DNA of 64,000 nucleotides from Raphanus sativus (taxonomy: Eukaryota > Streptophyta > Magnoliopsida > Brassicales > Brassicaceae): NCBI RefSeq assembly GCF_000801105.2, contig NC_079512.1:23577848-23641847 (forward strand). Reading direction: 5' to 3'. Position numbers and translations under genes: made by a program. The stretch's first letter is position 1; each line of letters starts with the position of its first letter. Shown here in pieces: positions 47,340 to 58,799 of this stretch. The notes beneath the pieces are model-generated. The model was not told where the DNA came from, did no database searches, and was given only the letters and a program-made list of their open reading frames with translations.

Positions 47340-48281
47340 GAGAACGACAAGCCCATATAAACATTGCTGATGGTAAGAAAAGTTCTGTAATCTTGGAATC
47401 AGAAGCTGCAAAGATAAACCAAGTCAATAGAGCATCAGGTTAGCATTAACTATTTAGTAAGCCATGAACGCATCATAATAAGATGTCAAGCCATTCTTCA
47501 ATTTGTTTCATAACAATTTTCTTTTTGTATTGCTTTCCAGGTGAGGCAGAAGCAATAATAGCTAGAGCACAAGCAACATCCAGGGGGCTGGCCATGTTAT
47601 CTCAATCCCTCAAGGAAACTGGTGGCGTGGAGGTTAGTACATGAGATCAAACAGCAGTATCTTTACATGATTTCCAAAGTTTTGTGCTTAATGAATTAAC
47701 CTGATTACTTAGGTGTAATAAAATTTGCAGAAATTGTTAAGTTGTCTTCATGTGATCCTTCAAATGTAGTTTGGTTTCACACCTGGAGCAGCCAATGCAT
47801 TGAGTCAGATAATATAACCTACTTTCACATAAATGACTCTCTCTAGCTTCTAAATAGATGTTTCTGTAGCTTATTGGACTTACAAAAGTTGACGTGTAAG
47901 TAAACTTGTTTCGCTTTCTAAATTGGGAACTCATGCTTAATCGTGGTGCAAAAATGCAGGCTGCGGGTTTGAGAGTTGCGGAGCAATACATTCATGCTTT
48001 TGGCAACATCGCTAAGGAGGTAACATTTACAAAACACAAACTGACAAACATACTGTACCAGATTTCATATCCTTTCTTGTATCGTCCTCCCTTGGGGGTA
48101 TGAATCCAATAAGAGTAATTATTGTTCTTCTTCTTGTTAGGGTACAACGATGCTGCTTCCAAGTTCTGCTGCAAATCCTGCAAACATGATCGCTCAAGCT
48201 TTGACAATGTACAAAAGTCTCGTCCCCAAGGGTGCTCTCCAAGAAACTTCAACAGTCGAATCATGTCCTAAAGAGGAATAG
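47340..48281 (+). pseudogene. SLP2: Stomatin-like protein 2, 5'-truncated copy 3 (exons 6-9)
   Basis: Four exon equivalents remain: 47340-47438, 47541-47632, 47960-48019 and 48141-48281, each of identical length to exons 6-9 of copies 1 and 2, with intact splice sites and an open frame ending TVESCPKEE. Intron sequences are nearly the same as in copy 2, so the duplication is recent and came from copy 2. Exons 1-5 with the targeting peptide and most of the SPFH domain are missing. A residual intron 5 piece lies directly upstream (47285-47339), and another piece resembling copy 1 intron 5 lies at about 47008-47060. Unless it uses a new upstream exon, it cannot make a stomatin. Confidence 0.82.
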
Positions 48282-48289
48282 AAGACGTG

Positions 48290-49620
48290 TGGTAGAAGAA
48301 AATCTAGGAACAATAATAATTCTTTTGACCTGGGAATAGTTTTCTAGTGTATGATGTGAGAAACTCTAATTTCTGAAACGAGATTTTGCAACGGCTTTGG
48401 TTTTATAACATTGGTTTATTCTTCTTTTCCATCATCACATCACATAAACTGCATTGCTTGCCTTAGTAAAATCAATTATCTTTATAACAATAAGCTATCC
48501 ATCCGTTGTTCTGTTTTTTTCTTTTGTTCTTTCTTTGTTTCTATTTGGTTGCTAAGACCACCCTCATTAAGGGTATCTAAGAAAGATCATCTAGTTGCTC
48601 AAAAACAAAAAAGAAAGAGCATCTAAAAATACAATAGTATGTATGTATATATAATCGAGGGGTTCTAAGCTTTGGAGGAAACGTAACCCAAAATATCTGA
48701 AACGTAGCCCAAAGCTTTACATACATGTATATAATATATACATACATATTGTTGTACTTTTAGATACTCTATGATAGATATTCCAATGCGGGTGCTCTAA
48801 TGGTAGAAGTATGGACAGATCTACTTAGCCGAGGAAGGAGGCAGCTGCCCCCAGTAAAAACCAAGAATTAAATCTAAATACACCGGTTTAAAAAAGATTT
48901 TCGCAGCTTAGTTGGTTATAACCTTCTATATGCCCCCACTGACCCAACGTTCGATTATCAAACTGCCTAGTTTTCACAGTTCTTTTGTTTCTTGTTTTCT
49001 TTGTTTTCTTAACAATATTTTCCCTCCACCTATATAATTGTTTTTCTCTAATGTTCTCTTTTTTTGGTTTTTTTTTCCATCAGTTATGTTCACTCAGGTA
49101 ATTTTTTTTTTTTACAAATAGTTCTAGTTTTTCTTGTCATTTCATTTCTAATAGGTTCATTTTTTTTTCTTTCAGCTATAGAAAGTATTTTAGTAAAAAA
49201 AAAATTTTTCCCCCACTAATTATATTTTCTAGATCTGCCACTAGATAGAAGTAGAGCTTGTGACAAGTTTGTGGGACTGTAGAAGAAACTGTGGCTAAAA
49301 CGTAAATGTAGAAGAACGGTGGAGAATAAAAGGTTAAGGTTTGTTTCTCCTGTTTAATAGGTCGTTGACAGAGAAGAGCCTCAGAGAATCTATGGTGACA
49401 TGAATATATTTAGTCCTTTTCTTGAAATAGCGTTTCCTTGGTTGTCCGTACAACCACTATATATATCTCTTTGTTGCCTTCTCCTACATTTGCTCAGCCT
49501 CTAATAACGAAAAAACAGTTTTGGCTTTTTAAAAAAGGATCAGAAAAGGAGTTTCATTGTTGGCTCCACAGTTCTTCCCATTGTAACTTGTCTTTGTTTT
49601 AAGCAGATTCTTTCATTCAA
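48290..49620. other. 3' flank of SLP2 copy 3 and upstream region of next gene
   Basis: Duplicated 3' flank to about 48470, then spacer. A palindromic GTATGTATATATAAT/ACATACATGTATATA region lies near 48637-48750. A T-rich stretch (49000-49210) is followed by the presumed promoter of the small acidic gene, with TATATATCT near 49460. Confidence 0.4.
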
Positions 49621-49624
49621 CACC

Positions 49625-50073
49625 ATGGGAGGCTGTGCGAGCAAACCTAAGGAGTCTGATATCCTTGAAACCCCTGCCGTAACAGAAAACGTCGCCGTGG
49701 AGTCCAAGAATGTGGAATCCGAAGCCGTTACTCAGGTTTTGTGGATAAATATATCAACTTTGGTTTTCATCGCTTGATTTCTGAGCTAAATAGCTAATGT
49801 TATGGGTGATTCTTTTTCTCCTTTCGTGGCGATTTACAGGAGAAGGCAGACGAAGTTGTTGCAGAGAAGGAAGAGCCTGCTGTAGATGGAGCAGAGACAC
49901 AGAAGGAAGCTGAACCAGCCAAACCAGCTGAGGCTGAGGCTGAGGCAGCTCCAGAGGCTGTGAAGACTGAAGCAACCGTCGAAGCTGTTGATGAGACTGA
50001 GCCACCAAAACAAGAGGAGGTTGCACCAGCCAATGACACCAAAACCAACGAAGAGCCTCTTGTAACCCTTTAA
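49625..50073 (+). CDS. Small acidic protein with N-myristoylation signature (114 aa)
   Basis: Two exons, 49625-49735 and 49840-50073, join at GTTTTG...TTACAG in frame. The product begins MGGCASKPKESD: Gly2 with Ser6 fits an N-myristoylation site, and Cys4 is a likely palmitoylation site. This pair is typical of proteins held on the cytosolic face of membranes. The rest is an almost pure Glu/Ala/Lys/Pro/Val sequence (AVESKNVESEAV, AEPAKPAEAEAEAAPEA) with no folded domain, and is probably disordered. It ends EEPLVTL. The Kozak context (CACCATGGGA) is strong. I do not recognise a named family. The antisense ORFs of 82-108 codons are shadows of the low-complexity repeat. Confidence 0.75.
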
Positions 50074-50099
50074 TTCTCAAATATCATTTCGTTGTAATC

Positions 50100-50880
50100 A
50101 AAACTCTTATTATATTTGTATGTTTCTCACCGCTGTTGTTGTAATGCTATTGTTGTCACACATGCACCTTATGAAATGACCAACTTCTTGTGATTTGTAA
50201 TCTCCTCACAATATCAATATCTATCCCATTGTGATTAAATCTTATGTGATGTATGTGCTTACTTTTCTAATAATCCTCGGCGTTCGGTTTCGGTTTAAGA
50301 TGATTTGAGAACTTTTTCGGGTTTTTTTCCACTTCTTCTAACCAAATCGGTTCGGATAGGTTCAGTTATCTTTCAATTTGGTTTGGTGTGGATATTTTTA
50401 TCAAGAACAAGTAAATATCTGAAAATTTACGGTTTCTGTTATTTATTATTTTTGTATTCAAATTGTCTTGAGAACTTCTCTATGATACAAAGTATTAATT
50501 CTTTTATATAAATATAACACACAAAGATTAAAATAGTTCATTAAACATGTAAAAAGACATGTATATTCTTTTGATTAACTAATTCATAAAGTTTAGATTC
50601 GAGGAGTGAAATTTTATGATAGGAGGGTTTATGATTTTTTTTCAAAAATTAATATTTAAAAACCATATTTTTGAGTATTTTAAGAGATATAACCAAATTA
50701 TCTAAAACATATTTAAATTATCGAAATTACTAAAAAAAAATAAAGCCATATTTAAACATATTTTACTCCCATTTATTAATCATCCTTCCCTGAAATCAAA
50801 AGGGCTTTAACTTATGGAAAAAATGCTCTGATTACCACACTATGTTCTCTACTCATGAGACATGAGAGCTTATAAAGGTG
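50100..50880. other. Intergenic, no supported gene
   Basis: After the small gene's 3' UTR, about 50275-50400 contains GGTTTCGG/GGTTCGGAT repeats like the arms of the hAT-like elements, with no complete element delimited. AT-rich to 50880. Confidence 0.4.
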
Positions 50881-50889
50881 ATACAGTAG

Positions 50890-51290
50890 AAATGTGGTTG
50901 GGAGAAAGTCGTTTGGTTCCCCAAGCTACACCTAAATACTCCTTTATAACATGGCTGGTGATGCATAACAGGCTCAGTACGGCATATCGGATGGTGAGAT
51001 AGAACATGGTCTTACCAACTCAGTGTGTGCTTTGCAATAGTATAACTGAAACTAGAAACCATTTTTTTTTTCCCGTGAGTTTTCTTCCTGGATTTGGCGC
51101 AATCTGGTGAAGGGTATACTACAAAGGAATTACACCACGTCTAGGAATGAGCTTGTTCAGTCTCTCTCAGGTTCAGAGTGGACCAACATGAGATGAAGCA
51201 TCTCTGAGTTTGTCATTCAATTCTCAATTGATCGAATGCCCTTTTATGGTTTTAGACATCTCTCCCAATAGCCTGTCGATAGTGCATCCA
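50890..51290 (+). pseudogene. LINE retrotransposon zf-RVT domain remnant
   Basis: In one plus-strand frame: VPQATPKYSFITWLVMHNRL then STAYRMVR-stop-NMVLPTQCVLCN and SSWIWRNLVK. This is the zinc-binding zf-RVT module at the C-terminus of plant LINE reverse transcriptases (usual W-x-x-x-x-P-K-x-S-F-x-x-W, CxxC, HLFFxC). An in-frame TAG and further frame breaks show it is dead. It is a different fragment from the LINE piece at 7850-8330. Confidence 0.65.
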
Positions 51291-51299
51291 TAAACCTTT

Positions 51300-52140
51300 T
51301 TTTTTTTCAAATCTACTTTTTAACGCAAATAAAAAAATCTTAAATATTTACCATTCACGTTTCGTTTTAATTTTAAGACAAAGAATCATAAACTGATGAT
51401 GTTTTGTTCTATTTTCTTACAAGCTTTAAGTCACACGAACCTGTTACTATGCCAGTTGAATTCATAATCCTCCCATAGACACACTCAGTTCTTGAAATCA
51501 GAAGTTTTGCAAGCATAATCCTGTAATTCGGTTTGCATATGCTAGTAATGTTTTCCAGAAATACAAAAGATAATCCATTTTTTAAAGGGATGTATTATAT
51601 CCAAAACTCGGTCCTAATATTACTTATTCTATCATAATACATAATCAGCAAACCTCAATCTCCTCATAGCCCAAAAAATGGACCCATGTGCCCATGCTGA
51701 TACTGGTGTTCCTCTTAGTGGGAAAACCAAAAAGTTTGGTTGGTGAGAACTGGAATTAGATGCTGATAATAAAATTATGAAGTGTCTAAACCCCATCCTT
51801 TCTCTAAATCACACCCTTTAAATCTAAATTTAAAATCTCAGATTAATTAATTCTTAAGATATGAGTGTCTTTTACCTTTTTAATAAACATATTTTGTCAT
51901 TTTAATCTATGTCTGTTATATTTGTGATAAAGTTTCTTTTTAGAAATATTTCTATAATATTATTTTAAAAATAAATGTTCCAAAATATTAAAAACACCAA
52001 AAATATCCTAGATACATATTGGTTTTCCATCCAAATATATGAAACAATTTTATATTATTTTTTAGATATTTAGCATATACTATTTAAATTTATAGTGTAT
52101 ATTATCTTTCTTTTTAGATTTTAAAGGTGACTTTTGGATT
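51300..52140. other. Intergenic, no supported gene
   Basis: AT-rich spacer between the LINE remnant and the MITE. Nothing recognised. Confidence 0.4.
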
Positions 52141-52144
52141 CTAA

Positions 52145-52430
52145 GAGCATCTCCAGTGTAAAACTCCATTTTTTCCTCTAAAATGGAGTAAAAGTGAATA
52201 TGGACCTCCAAAATGGAGTAAAAGTGAATATGGAGTAAAATTACTCCAACCTACTCCCTACTTCATTTTTCACTCCATAATGGAGTCATGAACAAACAAA
52301 AAATAGATTATTCCATTTATAGAGTAAACTTCAAAATGAAGTGAGATATGGAGTTAGGTTGGAGCATATGTTACCCTATAATCACTTTTACTCCATTTTG
52401 GAGTTAAAAATGGAGTTGTTGGAGATGCCC
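52145..52430. mobile_element. Tourist-type MITE (PIF/Harbinger)
   Basis: TAA duplication at 52142-52144 and 52431-52433. Ends GAGCATCTCCAGTGTAAAAC and the complement GGGCATCTCCAACAACTCC. The interior has several ACTCCATTTT/AAAATGGAGT units in both orientations. About 286 bp. It lies about 210 bp upstream of the MutS2 ATG, so it may be part of its promoter. Confidence 0.82.
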
Positions 52431-52638
52431 TAAGGATTGGAATATCTAAAAATCAAATATCAAAGAAATTAGTCAAGTTTACAAATACATTCTAAAAATA
52501 TAAATAATGAGAAAAAAAGAGATTTTAATCCCTTTTTTTTTTTGATCAATTAATCCAATTTTTTTTTTTTTTTTGATCAAATTAATCCCATTTATTTATT
52601 AATCGATTCTTCCCCCAAAATCAAAAGGGCTAAAAAGA

Positions 52639-55600
52639 ATGCAGACTTTATCGATAACTTTCTCCAACTGTGCCCTGCTCCTTAGAAGAAACCCTGTCCG
52701 AAACAGAGACAGAAACAGAGTTAATCTGAGTGTCATCTCTTCTCCTTCTTCTTCTGCTCCAACTCTTATTTGCCGATCAAAATCGAAATCGCAAACAGAC
52801 AGCTTAAGAGTGTTGGAATGGGACAAGCTCTGCGACGTCGTCGCTTCTTTTGCTCGTTCTTCTTTAGGTCGCCAAGTCACAAAGGTTTCATCTTTTTTTT
52901 TTCTTCTTCAAAACCTTATCTCTGTAATAAAACTTCTCTGCTTTTAAACTCACATTGACAATTTTTTAGAAAAAGCTTTGGTCTCTAGATCAGAGTTTCG
53001 ATGAAAGCTTAAAGCTTTTGGAAGAAACAGAGGCCGCCATTAAAATGCTTGAACATGGTTCCTTCTGTCTCGACCTCTCCACCATTCAAATCTCCCTGGT
53101 AACTTAATCAGTTTTGTATTCTTTTTTTTTTTTTTAATGTAATACTGATTTTGTGTTGTGAAAAAAGGTTGAGTTGGGCATACGTAATGCTAAGAGGAAG
53201 ATGTCTTTGCGAGCAGACCAAGCACTTGAGGTGGCTTCTCTTCTTCGCTTCTTCGACAATCTGCAGCTTGGTCTCAAATCTGCTATTAAGCAAGATGGAG
53301 ATTGGTACAAACGGTTCATGCCTATATCTGAAATGGTATTTTACAGATCATTCATCTCAAGTTGGTTGTGGTGGTAGTTTCATACCTCTCTCTTTTTTTT
53401 GCAGATAATGCTACCTGTTATCAATAGACCATTCATCAAGTTGGTTGAAGAAATTATAGATATTGATGGAAAAATCAAAGATTCTGCGGTTTGTTCTTTC
53501 TCTCTCTCTCTCTCACTCTTTGAATACAGCGTCAAGAGGCATGATCTTTAATGGTTAACTCGTCTTTATATTGTTTCAGAGTAATGATCTTAGACTATCA
53601 CGTGAACGAGTCCGGACACTTGAAAGAAAGGTCCGCTTTGATTGCTAAATAAATGATGAAATATTTTGTCCAAATAGTATCTTTACATGACTGTTTTTTT
53701 CTCACTGATATTTGTTCTTAAGATTAAAGTAAGATTGTCTGAAACCCCTCCTGTTGTCTCCTTTCAGGTGCAACAAATGTTGGAAGCTATTGTAAGGAAC
53801 CAGAAGGCTAATGAATCTAAAATGGTAAAGCATCCTTTTAACATGGGGCAGGAGAAATTAGCTAACTTCTGTTAAAGGTCTTCACTGAAAAATTCAAAAT
53901 AAAATTCCAGGTTGTAGCTGAGATTGGCAGAAGATGGTGTATACAAACAAGCTCTAGTAAGCTAACTTCTGTTGATGGTCTTCTGCTTTCCAGGTTAAAA
54001 CTTAAATTTGCAGTTTTTTTCAGATTGTGCTTTAATCTTTTTCAAGTCAATCCTTTTGAAGGTAATATGTGTTACAGTGGTTCAGGTGGAGGAACTGCTA
54101 CTGAGCCACTAGCTGCGGTCTCTATGAACGATGAACTCCAAAGTGCGAGAGCATCAGTTGCACGGGCTGAGGCAGATATTCTCTCAATGCTAACTGCAAA
54201 GGTAGTTGAACATTGATTTCAAAAGTTGAAACTCTCTAGATACCTTTTTGTTCATTTTTGGATTCAATCAATACAGATGCAAATGGATCTTGATCAAATT
54301 GTGGATGTGCTGAAATACTCAATCCAGCTGGATGTGGTAAGCATGCTTTTACTCCCTTCCATGAAAAACAATCTTCCTAAGTGTGTTTTCTTGTTTTGCT
54401 TTTAGATAAACGCTCGAGCTACTTATAGTCGTGCGTATGGTGGTGCACATCCTGATATATACTTACCACCTGAAGATGGAGTAGACTCTGAATCTTTATC
54501 TGCTGGAGAACAGTCACCTAAGAATAACCTCTCAGGTGAGGAATCGCTTCCTAGGAAAGAATGGTTGCTGTATCTACCTAGATGTTATCATCCTCTATTG
54601 CTTCACCAACACAAGAAACGCATAAGAAAGACGGAGGACGCTGTAAAATATCATAAAACAGTAAGTTCCCTAATGATCATTGCTCAGATTCGGTGATACG
54701 TGTTTAGCTGAAGTTGTTAAGTACATGGTTTGATTTTGTTTCAGGCGGATACGGTATCAGTATCAGGGGCTCCGCCAATCCCAGCTGATTTTCAGATCGT
54801 TAAGGGGACTAGAGTTGTGGTCATTACCGGTCCAAACACAGGAGGTAAAACCATTTGCTTGAAATCAGTTGGACTCGCTGCTATGATGGCTAAATCAGGT
54901 AGAGCCATATGTTCTTCTGTTATTTGCTTCTTTGAATTCAAAACTACACCAAATGATTGCAATGTTGTTTGTAGGTCTATATGTGCTAGCATCTGAATCT
55001 GCTCGCTTACCTTGGTTTGACAACATCTATGCTGATATTGGCGATGAACAGTCCTTGCTGCAGTCACTTTCTACCTTCTCCGGTCATTTGAAACAAATAA
55101 GTGTAAGCCTGTTTCTATGTCGCTGCCACGCCTTTCACAGTTCAACAGATGTCTCCTCTTCTCATCTCAGTGTTTTTTCTTACTGGTTAACTTTCAGGAG
55201 ATTATCTCGCATTCAACGAGCAGATCACTTGTGTTGTTAGATGAAGTAAGTTACTACTAAGACTCGAGATATTTGTAGTGAACATCTGCTTGAAGGAGTC
55301 TGCTTTAAACTGTTGGTGCTATCTGACAGGTTGGAGCAGGAACAAATCCGCTTGAAGGAGCTGCATTAGGGATGGCAATTCTCGAATCTTTTGCAGAGAG
55401 CGGTTCTCTGCTCACGATGGCAACTACACATCACGGAGAGCTTAAGATGCTTAAATACAGGTTTTATTCTGCAGTTCTACCGTTTTTCTTGGATCATCCA
55501 ATGTTTTAGAGAGTAATAACTTCCTTTTTCTTCTACATATTTTGGTAGCAATTCTGCCTTTGAGAATGCTTGCATGGAGTTTGATGACCTCAACTTAAAA

Positions 55601-56547
55601 CCCACTTTCAAAGTATTATGGGGAGTACCAGGTTTAGCTACAGAATCATCAAAGACTCTTTAGTGATCTATTTTCTTACACCTCTGAACTGGATTCAGTG
55701 TTAAAAGTTTTCACTAAGCCATGTCTGAAAATGATTGTTAGGTCGTTCAAATGCAATAAACATAGCCGAAAGATTGGGGCTTCCATGTGAGATCATCAAC
55801 AGTGCTCGTGACCAGTATGGCTCTGCAAGTACTGAGATCAATGAGGTCATACTTGACATGGAACGGTACAAGCAAGACTATCAGAGGCTTTTAAACGAGT
55901 CACGCCGTTATATAAGGTAATAATAATCTATGGTTGTCTCAGATCATTAAACAAGATTCAAGAACCAAGAGTCAGGAGCTTGTACACTCTTATAAGCTTG
56001 TCTTTTTTGGTTCTTAGGATCTCAAGAAAGCTTCATGAGAACCTACTTACAGCAGAAAAGAACATTAACAACCATGCCACTAGAGAAAGACTAAAGATGA
56101 GACAAGAACTGATTCAGGCTGGATCAATGGCTCGTTCTACACTTCGCAGAACATTGCAACAGATTCGTGCATCTGCTGCACAATCTTCTCGGACAAAGGT
56201 AGCTACACAACTCCAAACCCAAGTCAAAACGACCAAGGATGGAGATAACGTTACTCGTTCACCATCATCTCTGGTAGCCAGACGACCAATTTCTGGTATT
56301 AAACTAGAGTTTTAGCCATTTGAAAGATATCTCTATTCTCTGGTTTTGATATTTGAAACTGAACCATGTTTCTGAACTAACAGAAGATGCAGGGAGTGCG
56401 AAGCTTCCTGAAGTCGGTGACTCTGTGTTTGTTTCTTCTCTGGGCAAAAAAGTGACTGTATTGAAGGTAGAACAGTCAAAGAAAGAGATCTTAGTTCAAG
56501 TAGGCATCATGAAGATGAAAGTGAAGCTGACTGATGTTGTGGCCTGA
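52639..56547 (+). CDS. MUTS2: MutS2-type DNA mismatch-repair-like ATPase, organellar
   Basis: Eighteen exons: 52639-52884, 52970-53098, 53168-53335, 53405-53488, 53580-53630, 53768-53824, 53911-53993, 54078-54201, 54277-54336, 54406-54660, 54745-54898, 54975-55102, 55198-55245, 55330-55460, 55549-55631, 55742-55916, 56018-56295 and 56384-56547. All phases agree, giving 805 aa. The N-terminus is Ser/Arg-rich and transit-peptide-like; the MutS core/clamp helices follow. The ABC ATPase has Walker A GPNTGGKT at residues 448-455, LLDEVGAGTNP (Walker B and D-loop) at 526-536, and switch ATTHHGELK near 560. After a coiled-coil region it ends in a small beta-rich module ([20 protein letters not shown]), without the Smr nuclease domain of bacterial MutS2. 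Matches Arabidopsis AT5G54090 by memory. Plastid or mitochondrial location is inferred. Confidence 0.92.
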
Positions 56548-56674
56548 ATCTCTTTATTGTGATATTAGGAAACATTACCTGTTTATTGCAATATACACTG
56601 TTTTACATATGGTAAAGAAGGTCTGTACATAATTGGTTATTGACATTACACATTAGTTTATGTTTTTTTTATAT

Positions 56675-58793
56675 TTACTCTGAAGCTTCTCTCGTTGTCT
56701 CTGTTGTTTGTTCAACGTTAGTCTCGTTCAAGGCTATACGTGAGAAATGAGACTTGAGGCCAATCCAACATTGGTAGTAATCGTGATCGAGGAAAGGAGA
56801 CTCCAGAGCCCAGTGGCAGACTCTAGGGATCAAGGCTGACTCGAACATGAAAGCCATTGTCCCTGTGAGTTTGGAAGGAGCCATTGCATTTACACGAGCA
56901 ATCGTCGCCTACAAAATCATTTACACAAGAATATGATGTTGGAGTAAAACGAAATCAAACTTGTGATTGACGCTGCATGAGATGGATTGATACCTCGTAT
57001 GTGGTTGTATCTGGACCATGAGGTGTCATACAACTGTGAAGGCTTGCTCCACCAGGGAGAAATCCATCAGCTTTGGCCTGCGAGAAGTGGAGTCAGCTTC
57101 TAGATTTCAGTAGTAGGGAGAACACAAGCCAGTAAGTAGAAGCATTTTACCTCGTAAGCACCGTAGATTAGGCCCATAAATTCACTCATGCAGTTACGAT
57201 GATAGTAAGGAGGTCGAAAAGTATGCTCAGCAACCAACCACCGAGGAGGGAATATGACAAAATCAAGCAAGGCTACACCAGGTTTATCAGTTGGTGCTGT
57301 CAGAACTGAGAGAGCCATTTACATTGATTATCAGTAAGATAGCACAATTATAAGAAGAGCACGACAATTAGGCATCGATATAGTGCACTTACCTGTATTT
57401 ACAGATGGATCTCCATGATCTACAAGAACAGTGTTGTATGGACAGAACTTGTGCAGGTCATACTGCAGATGCAAAAAATATGATATGGTCAGAAAAGTTG
57501 TGTTCAATGTTTCAAGAGCTTACAGTGTATTAACCAACCTTATAAGGCACGTAATTGCCATGCCAGGCGACGACATTGAAGGGAGAGAAATCTTGTTTAG
57601 CAGTAAACAGCTCACCGCCAAACTTCTGAACAATCGTGTAGTCAGGCCGTAGTCCTTCCTCAAACCACGCCGTTGGTGCAAGAAAATCTCTCGGTGCAGC
57701 AAGACCATTGGCACCTTTCAAACGATTAAAAAAACATTCTCAAAGAGACAGCCTTTTTTTATAACACTATCCAGAACTCAAGTACCCTTACCTATAGGTC
57801 CAAGATCAGGAAGCTGAAAATGAGCACCGTAGATTTCAGCCACATAACCACGAGACTTCCCGTCTGGCAAATCAACGGAGAAGCGGAAACCTTGTGGTAT
57901 AACAGCAATTTCACCAGGAGACACCAAAAGCCTCCCACACTCTGTTTCAATCCACAGCCCTGAAAACAACAACACACTCAAACACACATCAGAACAAAGA
58001 CTAAACCTTTAATGATTCTATATATATATATATATAACCAATACTTACTTCCAGTCTGAGGAACAAACAAGAAGTCACCATCAGCGTTGCAAAAGGCAGA
58101 GTCTTTCATCCCTTTGTTAGCAGTGTACCTTCCAAATGCAAAATATCATTACTTTTTATCTAAAACCAAAAGAAGGGAAGAAGAAGATCTCTCTCTTGTA
58201 TACATGTGAATAGCGAATCCATGGCGGAGAAAGGAGCTTCCAGCTCCACATATAGTGTACAGCCCATCAACGAAGTCAGTAGGCTTATCAGGAACATCCT
58301 CAGGCCTCCAACGAAGCTGAGTCGGATTCGTACGGCTGTTCGACGCATCGAACTCACTCACGAGCCTCTCGTGAGCAGGAACACGTGGCTTGAAGGGCTC
58401 GTGCGTCACCGATGGCTTGATCCGATACAACCAACTGAAATTATTTTTAAAAAAACGATGAGTGAGAGTAATCTTCTTCCTTACCCCTGTCTCTTAAACA
58501 CCAATCTCAAAAGGACTTTATTTAAGAGGCTCCTCGGAGATTTGCTTCTTACAGACAGATAGAGAGGCAAAGAAGATGATATCTCATGAAACAGAGAGTA
58601 AAGGAAAGGACCTTCGCTGATTGAGCTTGCGAGGGGAAGTGAAAGAGGTGCCGGAGATCTGCTCGGCGTAAAGACCGAGAGGACAGACAAGAGGACTGTT
58701 CTGATCTCGAGGCAGAGCTCCGGGGATGGCTTCGGAGGAGAAGTGGTTGCCGAAGCCTGGTTGGTACTCTAACTCTGCAAGCTTATCTCCCAT
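56675..58793 (-). CDS. HGO: Homogentisate 1,2-dioxygenase
   Basis: Nine exons on the minus strand: 58612-58793, 58204-58434, 58049-58128, 57792-57959, 57539-57714, 57393-57462, 57151-57305, 56994-57077 and 56675-56908. Product 459 aa, the normal length. The enzyme opens the ring of homogentisate to maleylacetoacetate in tyrosine breakdown, competing with tocopherol and plastoquinone synthesis for the same substrate. Visible signatures: [19 protein letters not shown] at the N-terminus, [19 protein letters not shown] (cupin strand), and the catalytic/iron region [19 protein letters not shown] plus [11 protein letters not shown], carrying the His, Glu and His iron ligands and the catalytic His. 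The last exon ends EASE. The stop lies 127 bp from that of the convergent MutS2 gene, so their 3' UTRs probably overlap or abut. Confidence 0.95.
58017..58036. repeat. TA microsatellite in HGO intron 3
   Basis: A (TA)n run of about nine units lies within the HGO intron between 57959 and 58049, close to the exon 3 donor. Confidence 0.7.
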
Positions 58794-58799
58794 GGCTCT

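Noticed and set aside
49754..50080. Antisense 82-108 codon ORFs
   Set aside because: Shadows of the low-complexity coding repeat of the small acidic protein on the other strand.
52639..56547. Recent bacterial transfer of a mutS2 gene
   Set aside because: Eighteen introns, plant codon use and a transit-like N-terminus show an old plant gene, probably of endosymbiotic origin.
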